This document shows positions 52,223 through 62,302 of a stretch of 64,000 nt of DNA, one piece after another. The DNA lies in the NCBI RefSeq assembly GCF_019656455.1, contig NZ_BPMK01000016.1, forward strand, positions 1 through 64,000. Reading direction: 5' to 3'. The notes beneath the pieces are model-generated. The model ran no database searches. It saw only the letters and a list, made by a program, of their open reading frames with translations, and was not told the DNA's origin. The position numbers and the translations under genes are program-made. The DNA comes from Noviherbaspirillum aridicola. GTDB taxonomy: Bacteria; Pseudomonadota; Gammaproteobacteria; Burkholderiales; Burkholderiaceae_D. How positions within the stretch are numbered: position 1 is the first letter of the stretch; each line of letters opens with the position of its first letter.

Positions 52223-53368
52223 TTATTTCGGGATCGAGCCCTCGACGCCCTTCACATAGAAGTTCATCCCCTTGAGCATGCCGATGTCGGCTTCCTTGCC
52301 GGCCGCCACCACTTCCTTGCCGGACTGGTCGACGATCGGGCCGGTGAAGACGATAGGCTTGCCCGCCGCGAGCTCGGCCTTGCGTTCCTCGACCAGTTTC
52401 CTGACGTCTTCCGGCAGCGCGGGATTCAGGCTGGCGAGGTCGATCGAGTTTTCCTTCACGCCCCACCAGGTCTCGCCGCTCTGCCACTTGCCGTCGAGCG
52501 CGGCCTGCACCGCCTGCTTGTAGTACGGACCCCAGTTGATCACGGCGGAGGCGAGATGCGCCTTCGGGCCGAACTTGGACATGTCGGAGTCCCAGCCGAA
52601 TGCGTACACGCCCTTTTCCTCGGCCGCCTGCAGCGTGGCGGGGGAGTCGGTGTTCTGGATGAGCACGTCCACGCCCTGGCTGATCATGGTCATCGCGGCG
52701 TCGCGCTCCTTGGGCGGATCGAACCAGCTGGAGACCCAGATCGCGCGGGTCGACACCGCGGGATTGACCGACTGCGCGCCGAGCGTGAAGGCATTGATGT
52801 TGCGGATCACTTCCGGGATCGGGAAGGAGGCGACCACGCCCAGCTTGTTCGACTTCGTCATCTTGCCGGCGATGACGCCGGCGAGATAGGCGCCCTCGAA
52901 GGTCTTGGTCTCGTAGACCGACATGTTGGGCGCCGTCTTGTAGCCGGTCGCATGTTCGAACTTCACGTCCGGGAACTGCTTGGCGACCTTGAGCATCGGC
53001 TCCATGTAGCCGAAGGTGGTGCCGAAGACCAGCTTGTGGCCCTGCGAGACGAGGTCGCGGAACACGCGCTCGGCGTCGGCGCCTTCCGGCACCTTTTCGA
53101 CGAACGTGGTCTTGATCCTGTCGCCGAACTCCGCCTCGATCGCCTTGCGGCCGGTGTCGTGGGCGAAGGTCCAGCCGGCGTCGGCGACCGGGCCGACGTA
53201 GACGAAGGCGACTTTCAGCGGCTCCGCCGTGGCGGCGGCGGCCGGCGCTGCCGCCGGTGCTTCGGCCGGCCGGGTTTCTTCCTTCTTGCCGCAGGCGAGC
53301 AGCATGAGTGCGGAGCCCGCGATGACGAGTCCTGTCTTGAGCGTGTGGCGCTTTTTCTGATCGAGCAT
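52223..53368 (-). CDS. BMP-family substrate-binding lipoprotein (nucleoside/purine type)
   Basis: 381 residues. The signal peptide ends in the lipobox LLAC (acylated Cys about residue 26), followed by a Pro/Ala-rich linker and a BMP (PnrA/Med-like) periplasmic-binding domain from about residue 50: KVAFVYVGPVADAGWTFAHD, GTTFGYMEP and FPIPEVIRNINAFTLGAQ. Proteins of this family bind nucleosides or related ligands for ABC import. No ATPase or permease genes are adjacent. AGGGAC upstream supports the start at 53368. A strong terminator follows. Confidence 0.88.
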   Translation of the reverse strand: MLDQKKRHTLKTGLVIAGSALMLLACGKKEETRPAEAPAAAPAAAATAEPLKVAFVYVGPVADAGWTFAHDTGRKAIEAEFGDRIKTTFVEKVPEGADAERVFRDLVSQGHKLVFGTTFGYMEPMLKVAKQFPDVKFEHATGYKTAPNMSVYETKTFEGAYLAGVIAGKMTKSNKLGVVASFPIPEVIRNINAFTLGAQSVNPAVSTRAIWVSSWFDPPKERDAAMTMISQGVDVLIQNTDSPATLQAAEEKGVYAFGWDSDMSKFGPKAHLASAVINWGPYYKQAVQAALDGKWQSGETWWGVKENSIDLASLNPALPEDVRKLVEERKAELAAGKPIVFTGPIVDQSGKEVVAAGKEADIGMLKGMNFYVKGVEGSIPK

Positions 53369-53556
53369 GTAGTGTCCCTGGTTGAAAAGAGTGTGACGGC
53401 AGTGATGCATCGTAGCAATTTTCAGACCAGTCGTGTCGGCGCGCTTTACCGTCCATTACCGCCCATCGGCACCCGGCGCCCTTCTTGCTTGTGCGCGAGA
53501 ATACCCGCCCGGCACCGGCGCGGTGCATCCCGCACTGAAAGGAAACAGAGATAGCA

Positions 53557-54036
53557 ATGAAGCGCGTACTGGCCAGCACTCAGCCGCCCTGGGAAGTCAG
53601 GGCATCGGGCATACACGGCAACGGCGTCTTCGCCCGCCGCAGGATAGCGGCAGGCGACCCCATCATCGAATACCGCGGCGAACGCATCCATTGGCCGCAG
53701 GCGGAGGAGCGCGCGGCGCAGCGCGGCGGCCCGCTGAATCACACCTTCTTCTTCACGCTCGCCGACGGCCGGGTGATCGACGGCGGACGGCGCGGCAATG
53801 AAGCACGCTTCATCAACCATTCCTGCGAACCGAACTGCGAAGCGATGGAGCATGAGGACGGGCGGGTCTGGATCTATGCGCTGCGCGATATCGAGCGCGG
53901 CGAGGAACTGCATTACAACTATGCGCTGATCTACGAGGGGCGGCATACCGCGGCGGTACGGCGGGCCTTCGCCTGCCACTGCGGCGCGCCGTCGTGCAGC
54001 GGCGTGATGCTGCAGCCGAAGCGGCGGCGGGGATAG
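53557..54036 (+). CDS. SET-domain protein-lysine methyltransferase-like protein
   Basis: 159 residues that are almost entirely a SET domain: SGIHGNGVFARRRIAAGDPIIEYRGE at the start, the cofactor/knot motif RFINHSCEPNCEA, GEELHYNYA with the catalytic Tyr, and a post-SET CHCGAPSCSG. Small bacterial SET proteins are often annotated as lysine methyltransferases, but targets are rarely known. AAGGAA lies about 14 bases upstream, further than ideal. It is monocistronic and converges on the GGDEF-EAL gene at 54103. Confidence 0.9.
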   Translation: MKRVLASTQPPWEVRASGIHGNGVFARRRIAAGDPIIEYRGERIHWPQAEERAAQRGGPLNHTFFFTLADGRVIDGGRRGNEARFINHSCEPNCEAMEHEDGRVWIYALRDIERGEELHYNYALIYEGRHTAAVRRAFACHCGAPSCSGVMLQPKRRRG

Positions 54037-54102
54037 CCCGCTTCCGTATCCACGCCCCGGCGGGCAGGGCGCACCGGACAGCCGACCGTCGCCCGCGGGC
54101 GC

Positions 54103-56634
54103 TCAGTGCACCTGCCCGGGCCGCGACAGCACCTTCCCCTGCCGCAGCAGCCGCGACAGGTCGTCCGGCGGCACGGCGGGGCTGAGGATGTAGCCCTGCA
54201 CCTCGTCGCACTCGTGCGATTGCAGAAAGCGGACCTGGTCTTCGGTGGTGACGCCCTCGGCCACCACCTTCAGGTCCATGGTGTGGGCAAGCGCGATGGT
54301 GGCCGAGACGATCGCGGCATTGTCGCGGCTGGCCGAGATGTCGCGGATGAAGGACTGGTCGATCTTGAGCGCATCCACCGGCAGGTGGCGCAGGTAGCTG
54401 AGCGAGGAATAGCCGGTGCCGAAGTCGTCGATCGAGATCGAGACGCCGGCGTCGCGGATCTCGACCAGCTTGGTGAGCGTGGATTCGACGTTCTGCATCA
54501 GGCTGCTCTCGGTGATCTCCAGCTCCAGCCACTTCGGGTCGAGCCCGGTCTCGCGCAGCGTATCCTGCACCGCCTGGCTGATCGAGGATTCGGGCGCGAG
54601 CTGGTGCGGCGAAATGTTGACCGAAACCTTCAGCGGCGGCAGGCCGCTCGCCTGCCAGAGGCGGTTTTGCCGGCACGCGGTTTTCAGGACCCAGGTCCCG
54701 AGCTCTTCGATGAGGCCGATCTCCTCCGCCAGCGGGATGAACTCGTTCGGCGGCACCAGGCCGCGCTCCGGATGCTGCCAGCGCAGCAGCGCCTCGGCGC
54801 CGACGATGCGCTGCTTGGCGATGTCGACCCGGGGCTGGTACCAGACCACGAGTTCGCCCTTTTCCAGCGCCAGCCGCAATTGGTGCTCCTGCAGCAGCCG
54901 CGCCTTGACGCGCTCGTTCATGTCCTCGCGGTAGAGACGGAAGGCGCCGCCGCCGGCCGACTTGGCTTCGTACATCGCGAGGTCGGCCGCGCGCAGCAGG
55001 GCGCCGGCGCTGCTGCCGTCCTTCGGGTACAGGCTGCAGCCTATGCTGCCGGAGACGACGAATTCATGCCCTTCGAGCGTGACCGGCTTTTCGATCTGGG
55101 CCAGCACGTTGCGCGCGACGATCACCACGTCCTGGGCGGTGGCGATGTTTTCGAGGACGATGACGAATTCGTCGCCGCCGAGGCGGGCCACGGTGTCGGC
55201 CTCGCGCACGCAGGACTTGAGACGGTCGGCGACGATGCGCAGCAGGGCATCGCCCATGTCGTGCCCCAGGCTGTCGTTGACCAGCTTGAAGCGGTTGAGA
55301 TCGAGGAACAGCACCGCGACCCGGTGGCCGTCGCGTTCGGCCTGCACCAGCGCATGGCGCAGGCGGTCGTCCAGCAGATTGCGGTTGGGCAGCCCGGTCA
55401 GCGCGTCATAGGTGGCGAGATACTCGATGCGCCGTTCATAGCTCTTGCCATGGGTGATGTCACGGGCGATGCCGTGGACGCCGACGATCCTGCCGTCGAC
55501 GACGATCGGCACCAGGGTCACATGCGCGTCGTACGGCGCGCTGTCCTTGCGCAGTGCGGTGGTCTCGAAATTGGAGGCGGTGCCGCGCACCGCGGCCTCG
55601 AAGCGTTCCCGCACCGAAGCCATGCAGTCGGGATCGATCAGCGCCTGCCAGCGGCAGTTCGTCAGCTCTTCGCTGCTGCGGCCCGTCAGTACGCAAAACG
55701 CCTGGTTGGCGGAGGTCAGCCGGCCGTTGAGGTCGAACGCGAACACTCCATCCGGATGATGCTCGAACAGCGAGTGGAAGCGCTGGTCGCGCTCGGCCAG
55801 CGCGTACGCCGCTTTCTTGCTGGCGGTGATGTCGCGCGCCACGCAGTAGAAGCGCTCGTCGGCGCGCGACCAGTTGACCGTCCAGCTGACATTCACGATG
55901 TCGCCGTTGCGCCCGAGGAAGCGAGCCTCGAGTGCGAGATCGGCACCGTCGCGGCGCGCGGTGAGCGCGGCATCCGCCAGCATCGCGCGGTCGTCGGGAT
56001 GCGCGAGGTCGAGGAAGGACTTTCCGGCAAGCTCTTCCGGGCGATAACCCCAGACCCGCTGCGAGGCGGCGCTGACCTGCACGAAGCGATTGTCGGCATC
56101 GACGGCCGCGATCACGTCGAGCGAGTACTCCATCAGCCGCCGGTTCACGTGCAGCGCCGCTTCCAGCTCCGCCTGGCTCTGCCGCAGGCGGTCGAGCGCC
56201 TGCCGCAGTTCGGCCTGGTGCTGGCGCAGCTGGGTGTCGATCGTCCTGCGTTCGCGGTTGTCGCGGATCGAGGCGCAGAACAGCAGCGTGTCTTCCATCT
56301 GCACCGGCGTGATCGTGACTTCGATCGGCAGGCGCTTGCCGTCCTTGTTCAGCGCGCTCAGTTCCAGCCGCCGGTTGAGCGAGCGGTGGAAGCCGGTGGA
56401 GCGGAAAACCCGCAGCCCGCGTGCAAAGGCGACGCGCGCATCGGGAGGCAGGATCATTTCACTGAGACGCGCGCCGATCGCTTCTTGCCGGGACCAGCCG
56501 AAGATGCGCTCCGCCTCGGGATTCCATTCATGGATCAGATCGTCGTCGCCGACCACGATGAATGCGTCCATCGCATTCATGATCATTGCATTGAGCAGGG
56601 CAGCGAGACGGTCGCCGGATTCCAACAGGTTCAT
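54103..56634 (-). CDS. Cytoplasmic multi-PAS GGDEF-EAL protein
   Basis: 843 residues without membrane spans. Three PAS modules (about 12-130, 160-275 and 285-400) precede GGDEF (ARLGGDEFVIVL, about 490) and EAL (AEALLRW, IDDFGTGYSS, AEGVTTEDQV). Both catalytic signatures are intact. The start at 56634 (MNLLESGDRL) has no clear Shine-Dalgarno and the frame stays open upstream, so the N-terminus may be slightly longer. A single-domain receiver gene lies 142 bases upstream on the same strand and may act with it. Confidence 0.88.
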   Translation of the reverse strand: MNLLESGDRLAALLNAMIMNAMDAFIVVGDDDLIHEWNPEAERIFGWSRQEAIGARLSEMILPPDARVAFARGLRVFRSTGFHRSLNRRLELSALNKDGKRLPIEVTITPVQMEDTLLFCASIRDNRERRTIDTQLRQHQAELRQALDRLRQSQAELEAALHVNRRLMEYSLDVIAAVDADNRFVQVSAASQRVWGYRPEELAGKSFLDLAHPDDRAMLADAALTARRDGADLALEARFLGRNGDIVNVSWTVNWSRADERFYCVARDITASKKAAYALAERDQRFHSLFEHHPDGVFAFDLNGRLTSANQAFCVLTGRSSEELTNCRWQALIDPDCMASVRERFEAAVRGTASNFETTALRKDSAPYDAHVTLVPIVVDGRIVGVHGIARDITHGKSYERRIEYLATYDALTGLPNRNLLDDRLRHALVQAERDGHRVAVLFLDLNRFKLVNDSLGHDMGDALLRIVADRLKSCVREADTVARLGGDEFVIVLENIATAQDVVIVARNVLAQIEKPVTLEGHEFVVSGSIGCSLYPKDGSSAGALLRAADLAMYEAKSAGGGAFRLYREDMNERVKARLLQEHQLRLALEKGELVVWYQPRVDIAKQRIVGAEALLRWQHPERGLVPPNEFIPLAEEIGLIEELGTWVLKTACRQNRLWQASGLPPLKVSVNISPHQLAPESSISQAVQDTLRETGLDPKWLELEITESSLMQNVESTLTKLVEIRDAGVSISIDDFGTGYSSLSYLRHLPVDALKIDQSFIRDISASRDNAAIVSATIALAHTMDLKVVAEGVTTEDQVRFLQSHECDEVQGYILSPAVPPDDLSRLLRQGKVLSRPGQVH

Positions 56635-56776
56635 GTGGATATTGTTTAGCCTTGCGGAAAGGTGCCGCAGGGGTTCGACTTGCACGACGCGCAAGGGTTC
56701 GGTCGGGATGACGGCGCGCAATGGGCTATCGCGGGTCCCGCGTGCCGGACGGACTGTGGGCGCAGGTGTTCGTTCT

Positions 56777-57187
56777 TTATTTCTGCAGGGAGGGACGGGC
56801 GGCGGCAACCGGCAGCCCGGCAAACAGCTCGGTCTCGTTGAGCACGAGTTGCAGCTGGTACAGATCGAAGGGCTTGGGCAGCAGACGGAAATCGAAGTCG
56901 GTCTTGTCGGCGACGAGGAAACCGTTGCCGCTGACGAACACGACGCGCAGCCCGGGAAGCTTGCGCACCAGGATATCCGCCAGGCGGATGCCGGACATGC
57001 CCGGCAGGTTGATGTCGGCCAGCAGGATGGCGAAGCGGTGCCGCCCCTGTTCCACCATCGCCAGCGCCTCCTCGGCGCTGGCTGCGGCGCTGACCTGGTG
57101 GCCGAGCAGCACAAGCATCTCGGACATCAGGCTGCGCGTCGCGGGGTCGTCTTCGACGACGAGAATGGGGGCTGTTGCAGAAGTCAT
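56777..57187 (-). CDS. Single-domain response regulator (receiver only)
   Basis: 136 residues forming one CheY-like receiver: acidic pocket VVEDDPA, acceptor D58 in LLADINLPGMSG, S86 in FVSGNG and K105 in LLPKPFDL. No output domain is present. The same-strand PAS-GGDEF-EAL gene downstream is a possible partner. The start at 57187 (MTSATAPILVVEDD) fits family N-termini better than 57247. Confidence 0.9.
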   Translation of the reverse strand: MTSATAPILVVEDDPATRSLMSEMLVLLGHQVSAAASAEEALAMVEQGRHRFAILLADINLPGMSGIRLADILVRKLPGLRVVFVSGNGFLVADKTDFDFRLLPKPFDLYQLQLVLNETELFAGLPVAAARPSLQK

Positions 57188-57462
57188 TTGAATGGGGCGG
57201 TCGCTTGCGTCTCCGGCGTCGTTGCCGGGTTCTCTGGTCCATATCATCCTTGTCCCCGACCTGCCGGCTTTGCGCCAGCTAAAGCTTCGACGACGAGGGA
57301 TTCGAGAAATGGCAATCCGCGATTCTGTGTGGATTCGGGCAAGTTTTCAACGCCGCATCCGGGCAATGGCAGGGGGAATTGATCGCGCTCAACCCGCTTG
57401 CCATTTGTATAACGCTGCGGGAAGGAGGAAGGGGGAAAGGGAGCGGAGCGGGGGAGGGGAAG
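57188..57462. other. Intergenic region between the receiver gene and hupB-like gene
   Basis: About 275 bases without a gene. The right part is a purine-rich GGGGAAAGGGAG tract. A TTATAC hexamer on the minus strand near 57400 could be a -10 box for the receiver gene; no clear -35 accompanies it. Confidence 0.4.
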
Positions 57463-57484
57463 CGGGCCGGGAAGCCCCGGCCCG
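57463..57484 (-). terminator. Hairpin after the HU gene (U-run lacking)
   Basis: A perfect 9-bp GC stem (CGGGCCGGG / CCCGGCCCG) with a 4-base loop begins 7 bases after the HU stop. It is followed on the minus strand by a C/T-rich tract rather than a T-run, so intrinsic termination would be weak. Confidence 0.5.
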
Positions 57485-57490
57485 GGGGAA

Positions 57491-57778
57491 TTACTTGACC
57501 TTGACCTTGGCGACCAGGGTCTTCAGCGCCGGGCTGGGCTTGAAGCGCACGCTCTTGGATGCCTTGATCTTGAGGGCTTCGCCGGTCTTCGGGTTGCGGC
57601 CCGTGCGCGCTGCGCGCTGGCTGACGGTGAAGGTGCCGAGGTCGGGGAAGGAGAAACGGCCTTCCTTCTTCAGGTCGGTGCCGATAAAGCCGAACACCTG
57701 CTCAACGATCTGCTTGGCCTTGACCTTGGTCAGGTCGTTGTCGGCCGATACTTTTTCAATGATTTCAGACTTGTTCAT
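57491..57778 (-). CDS. HU-family DNA-binding protein
   Basis: 95 residues, full-length HU/IHF fold: MNKSEIIEKVSADNDLTKVKA at the N-terminus, F-FPDLGTFTVSQRAARTGRNPKTGE (the DNA-binding beta arm with the RxGRNPxTG motif), and a basic C-terminus. It lacks features that would separate IHF subunits, so HU is the better call. It bends and compacts DNA as a dimer. GGGAG about 10 bases upstream supports the start. Confidence 0.95.
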   Translation of the reverse strand: MNKSEIIEKVSADNDLTKVKAKQIVEQVFGFIGTDLKKEGRFSFPDLGTFTVSQRAARTGRNPKTGEALKIKASKSVRFKPSPALKTLVAKVKVK

Positions 57779-57860
57779 TCAATCTACTCCCAGGAAAAAA
57801 TTGCCAGAATACAACCGGCGCTGAAATATACCTTATCCGCCGCAGAATGGGCAGGGGAAA

Positions 57861-58985
57861 TCAGCGCGCCTGTTGCGCGCGCGGCAGCGAAGCGCGCACC
57901 GCCTGCCAGTCGATGCCGGGCTCGCGGTAGTCGCGCGCGGGCAATTGCGCGATCTGCTCCTGCAGCGCCGTCATGCGCTCGGCCGATGGCGGATGGGAGG
58001 AAACCAGCGACATGCCGGGTATGCGCGCCTCGTTCTCCGCCAGCCGGCCGAAGAAGCGCGCCATCGGCTGAGGCGACAGCCCCGCGTCATGCAGCGCGCG
58101 CACCGCGCGGGCGTCGGCTTCGGTCTCGGCGTCGCGCGAGAACTTGAGTTCGGCCAGTCTGGCCGCCCAGGCGCCGGCCGCGCTGCCGGACCAGTCGCCG
58201 AGCGCGATCGACAGGACGAGGCCGAGCCCGGCGCTTTTCACCATCGCCTCCAGCGAGTGCCGCTCCTCCACATGCGCGATTTCATGCGCGAGCACGCCGG
58301 CAAGCTCGCCCGGTTCCGCGGCGGCCTCGATCAGGCCGGTATTGACCACCACCACGCCTCCCGGCGCGGCAAAGGCATTCACCGTGCGGTCTTCCGCCAC
58401 GAACCAGCGCCAGCGGTAGGCGGAGCCGCGGCTCAGTTCGCGCCCGAGCTGCTGCACGGCCGCATGCGCCGGGCCGTCTTCGCGCAGGGTGACGCGCGCG
58501 CGGGTCTGGGCCAGCACCAGGTCGCCGAGCCGTTCCTCGGCGCCGCGCGGCACATGCTGAACCGCCCAAGCGGCGATCCGGTCCGACTGCATGAAGAACA
58601 CGCCGAGCGCGACGAAGGGCAGCAGCAGGATCAGGCCGCAGAGCAGCAGGGCGGCGCGGAAGCGGCCGCCGATGCGGCGCCGCTGCGCCCGCGCGGTGCC
58701 GGCGGCGGCGGCGAGCGCCGGCGGCGCGGCGGCAAGAAAGTCCTCGCGCCCCGATTCGATGAAGAGTTCGAAGCTGCCCTCCGGTGCGGTCCAGCCCAGC
58801 CGCAGCTGTTCGCCGTTGAAGCCGGCAGCCTCCAGCCGCAGCCCGGGCGCCGGGACCGCCAGCGAGCGGCCGCCGCAGCCGACCTCCAGCATCCCGCCCC
58901 GCCAGGCCGCATGCGCCTCGCTGCCGGCATCGGCGCAGCCCGGGCCGAACAAGCGGCCGCGCCAGCCGCCCGCCCGCGCGTTCAC
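57861..58985 (-). CDS. Membrane-associated M48-family zinc metalloprotease
   Basis: 374 residues. An N-terminal ~90-residue beta-like region of unknown type precedes one membrane span ([21 protein letters not shown]) and an M48 peptidase domain. Zinc motif: HEIAH in [13 protein letters not shown], plus a downstream glutamate in ETEADARAV. The C-terminal [10 protein letters not shown] is common in M48 proteins. The start is GTG at 58985, overlapping the TGA of the upstream TIGR00266 gene (GTGA); no ATG fits. Coupled translation suggests the two act together at the membrane. Confidence 0.87.
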   Translation of the reverse strand: MNARAGGWRGRLFGPGCADAGSEAHAAWRGGMLEVGCGGRSLAVPAPGLRLEAAGFNGEQLRLGWTAPEGSFELFIESGREDFLAAAPPALAAAAGTARAQRRRIGGRFRAALLLCGLILLLPFVALGVFFMQSDRIAAWAVQHVPRGAEERLGDLVLAQTRARVTLREDGPAHAAVQQLGRELSRGSAYRWRWFVAEDRTVNAFAAPGGVVVVNTGLIEAAAEPGELAGVLAHEIAHVEERHSLEAMVKSAGLGLVLSIALGDWSGSAAGAWAARLAELKFSRDAETEADARAVRALHDAGLSPQPMARFFGRLAENEARIPGMSLVSSHPPSAERMTALQEQIAQLPARDYREPGIDWQAVRASLPRAQQAR

Positions 58986-59773
58986 TCGTCGTCGCCGCCG
59001 AGCAGGCCGCCCAGCGCGGTGCCGCCGAGGAGCGAGCTGCTGGCGCCGCCGGCGGCCGGCGCGGCCACCATCAGCCGGCTGGCCAGCCGCGACAGCGGCA
59101 GCGACTGCAGCCAGATCTTTCCCGGGCCGCGCAGGGTCGCGAAGAACAGGCCCTCGCCGCCGAACAGCGCCGACTTGATCTTGCCGACGAACTTGATGTC
59201 GAAGTCGACCTGGGGCTGGAAGGCGACCACGCAGCCGGTGTCGACGCGTAGGACCTCGCCCGGAGCCAGGGTGCGCTCGACCAGGGTGCCGCCCGCATGC
59301 ACGAAGGCCCAGCCGTCGCCTTCGAGCTTCTGCATGATGAACCCCTCGCCGCCGAACAGGCCGGCGCCCAGCCGCCGCTGCAGCGCAATGCCGAGCGATA
59401 CCCCCTTGGCCGCGCACAGGAAGGAATCCTTCTGGCAGATCAGTGTGCCGCCGATGTCGGCCAGGTGGATGGGCACGATCTTGCCGGGGTAGGGAGCGGC
59501 GAAGGCGATGCGGCGCTTGGCCGCGGCCTCGTTGTGGAAGACCGTCGTGAACAGCGACTCGCCGGTGAGCAGGCGCTTGCCGGCGCCGAGCAGCTTGCCG
59601 AACAGCCCGCCCTGCTGGGAGCCGTCGCCGAACACGGTATCCATCTCGACCCCGTCCTGCATGAACATCATCATGCCGGCTTCCCCGACCGCGGCTTCGC
59701 CCGGATCGAGCTCCACCTCGATGTATTGCATGTCGCTGCCGAAAATCTGATAGTCGATCACATCCATTGCCAT
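58982..59773 (-). CDS. TIGR00266 / AIM24-family protein
   Basis: 263 residues, a beta-rich trimer-forming family of unknown function related to mitochondrial AIM24. Typical marks: [21 protein letters not shown] at the start, [13 protein letters not shown], then [13 protein letters not shown] and [23 protein letters not shown]. The C-terminus is Gly-rich ([18 protein letters not shown]). GGGAGGA upstream supports the start at 59773. The stop overlaps the GTG start of the M48 protease. Confidence 0.9.
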   Translation of the reverse strand: MAMDVIDYQIFGSDMQYIEVELDPGEAAVGEAGMMMFMQDGVEMDTVFGDGSQQGGLFGKLLGAGKRLLTGESLFTTVFHNEAAAKRRIAFAAPYPGKIVPIHLADIGGTLICQKDSFLCAAKGVSLGIALQRRLGAGLFGGEGFIMQKLEGDGWAFVHAGGTLVERTLAPGEVLRVDTGCVVAFQPQVDFDIKFVGKIKSALFGGEGLFFATLRGPGKIWLQSLPLSRLASRLMVAAPAAGGASSSLLGGTALGGLLGGDDE

Positions 59774-59934
59774 GGCATTCCTCCCGGTGAATATGAATAA
59801 GGGTGACTGGGCGCAGCCGCGCCGCTTGCGCAGCCGATGATAGATCAGAAGCGAAGCATGAGGCGCGACAAGCGCCGGATTTATGCGCGCCGCATGCTGT
59901 CTCATGTCCGATCCAGTTCTTATCGAGAAAAATA

Positions 59935-62175
59935 ATGACGCTTGCGCCTAAACAACCTCCCGTCTCCGCTCCCCAGGTATTGAAACCCTCTGTCATCCGC
60001 GAGGGCAGGCCCTTCCCGCTCGGGGCGACCTGGGACGGCCTGGGCGTCAACTTCGCGCTGTTCTCCGCCAACGCGACCAAGGTCGAACTCTGCCTGTTCG
60101 ACATCGACGGCCGCACCGAACTCGAGCGCATCGAGCTGCCCGAATACACCGACGAAGTCTGGCACGGCTACCTGCCTGCCGCGCGTCCCGGCACCGTCTA
60201 CGGCTACCGCGTGCACGGGCCGTACGAGCCCGACGCCGGCCACCGCTTCAATCCCAACAAGCTGCTGATCGACCCGTACGCCAGGCAGCTGGTCGGCGAA
60301 GTCATCTGGCGGCCGGAGGTTTTCGGCTACACGCTCGGCTCGCCGGACAAGGACCTGTCCTTCGACGAGCGGGACAGCGCGCCGTACGTGCCCAAGTGCA
60401 GGGTCATCGATCCCGCCTTCACCTGGGGCACCGAGCACCGGCCCCAGGTGTCCTGGGAAAACACCGTGTTCTACGAGATGCATGTGAAGGGTTTCACCGC
60501 GCTCAACGAGCGCATCCCGCCGGAGCAGCGCGGCACCTTCGCCGGCCTCGCCCATCCCGAGGTGGCGGCCTACCTGCGCGCGCTCGGCGTCACCACCGCC
60601 GAGCTGCTGCCCATCCATGCCTTCGTGCATGACAGCTATCTGACGGAGAAGGGCCTCAAGAACTACTGGGGCTACAACTCGATCGGCTTCTTCGCGCCGC
60701 ATTCCGCCTACCTGCAGTCGCCGTTCACCAATGAATTCAAGGAGATGGTGAACCAGTTCCACGCGGCCGGCATCGAGATCATCCTCGACGTCGTCTACAA
60801 CCACACCGCGGAAGGCAATGAACTCGGGCCGACGCTGTCGTTCAAGGGCATCGACAACGCGAGCTACTACCGGCTGCTGCCGGATCAGCAGCGCTTCTAC
60901 ATCAACGACACCGGCACCGGCAATACCGTGAACCTGTCGCATCCGCGCGTGCTGCAGATGGTGACCGACTCGCTGCGCTACTGGGTGCAGGAAATGCACG
61001 TGGACGGCTTCCGCTTCGACCTCGCCACGATACTCGCGCGCGAAACCTACGGCTTCGACGAAGGCGGCGGTTTTCTCGACTCCTGCCGCCAGGACCCGGT
61101 GCTCTCCAGCGTCAAGCTGGTGGCCGAGCCATGGGACGTCGGACCCGGCGGCTACCAGGTCGGGCAATTCCCGCCGGGCTGGGCGGAGTGGAACGACCGC
61201 TTCCGCGATACGGTGCGCGGCTTCTGGAAGGGCGATCCGGGCACGCTGTCGGATTTCGCCTCGCGCATATCCGGTTCCGCCGACCTGTTCAACAAGCGCG
61301 GCCGCCGTTCATGGGCGAGCGTCAATTTCATCTCCGCCCACGACGGCTTCACGCTCAACGACCTGGTTTCCTACAACGACAAGCACAACGAGGCCAACGG
61401 CGAAGAAAACCGCGACGGCCATTCCAACAACCACTCCTGGAACCACGGCGTCGAAGGGCCGAGCGACGATCCGGAGATCAAGGAACTGCGCGAAAGGCAG
61501 AAGCGCAACCTGATGGCGACGCTGATCCTGTCGCGCGGCACGCCGCTGATCCTGGCCGGCGACGAGTTCGGCAATACCCAGTACGGCAACAACAATGCCT
61601 ACGCCCAGGACAACGAGATTTCCTGGCTGGAGTGGAACAAGATCTCGCGCGACGACCACCTGATGCTGGGTTTCACCCGCCGCCTGCTCGAAATCCGCAA
61701 GAGCTTCCCCATCCTCAACCGGGGGCGCTTCCTGTCGGGGAATTTCAACGAATACCTCGGTGTCAAGGATGTGACCTGGCTCACGCCCGACGGCAGTGAG
61801 ATGGAGCAAGGCCACTGGGACGACAGCAACGCGCGCTGCTTCGGCATGCTGCTCGACGGCCGCGCGCAGGCGACCGGCATACGCAGGCTGGGTTCCGATG
61901 CGACGCTGCTGCTGGTGTTCAATGCGCACCACGACGTCGTCAGGTTCACCCTGCCTTCCGTACCCGAGGGCAGGCACTGGGTCGGGCTGATCGACACCAA
62001 CGATCCCGAGCGCTCCGAGATGCCGCCGTTCGACTTCGGCCACTGCTATGAAGTCACCGGGCGTTCCCTGCTCGTGTTCGCGCTGGTCGGCGGTCATCGG
62101 CGGCAGTCCTGGTATCTGCGCGACACCGACGCATGGAACCGGCACATCGTGGACTGGGCCGGCGGTCCGGCCTAG
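59935..62175 (+). CDS. glgX: Glycogen debranching enzyme GlgX (copy 2)
   Basis: 746 residues, a GH13_11 isoamylase-type debranching enzyme paralogous to the copy at 16300-18414. CBM48 N-terminus ([27 protein letters not shown]), [14 protein letters not shown], nucleophile D362 in [10 protein letters not shown], acid/base E398 in [16 protein letters not shown], and [13 protein letters not shown]. It has a ~20-residue N-terminal extension. The start at 59935 follows GAGAAAA, a weak site. It is divergent from the TIGR00266 gene and 35 kb from the main glucan operon, so it is probably regulated separately. Confidence 0.94.
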   Translation: MTLAPKQPPVSAPQVLKPSVIREGRPFPLGATWDGLGVNFALFSANATKVELCLFDIDGRTELERIELPEYTDEVWHGYLPAARPGTVYGYRVHGPYEPDAGHRFNPNKLLIDPYARQLVGEVIWRPEVFGYTLGSPDKDLSFDERDSAPYVPKCRVIDPAFTWGTEHRPQVSWENTVFYEMHVKGFTALNERIPPEQRGTFAGLAHPEVAAYLRALGVTTAELLPIHAFVHDSYLTEKGLKNYWGYNSIGFFAPHSAYLQSPFTNEFKEMVNQFHAAGIEIILDVVYNHTAEGNELGPTLSFKGIDNASYYRLLPDQQRFYINDTGTGNTVNLSHPRVLQMVTDSLRYWVQEMHVDGFRFDLATILARETYGFDEGGGFLDSCRQDPVLSSVKLVAEPWDVGPGGYQVGQFPPGWAEWNDRFRDTVRGFWKGDPGTLSDFASRISGSADLFNKRGRRSWASVNFISAHDGFTLNDLVSYNDKHNEANGEENRDGHSNNHSWNHGVEGPSDDPEIKELRERQKRNLMATLILSRGTPLILAGDEFGNTQYGNNNAYAQDNEISWLEWNKISRDDHLMLGFTRRLLEIRKSFPILNRGRFLSGNFNEYLGVKDVTWLTPDGSEMEQGHWDDSNARCFGMLLDGRAQATGIRRLGSDATLLLVFNAHHDVVRFTLPSVPEGRHWVGLIDTNDPERSEMPPFDFGHCYEVTGRSLLVFALVGGHRRQSWYLRDTDAWNRHIVDWAGGPA

Positions 62176-62302
62176 TTGTTGGGCTGCAACCATACCGGCG
62201 GTTTTTCACGGGAATCGACTCCGCGGCTGCGCTTATCCGCTAACCTAGCGGCTGTCGTTATCACCATCCGCCGCCCGCCGGGACGGCGCCTGCTGTTGTC
62301 AC

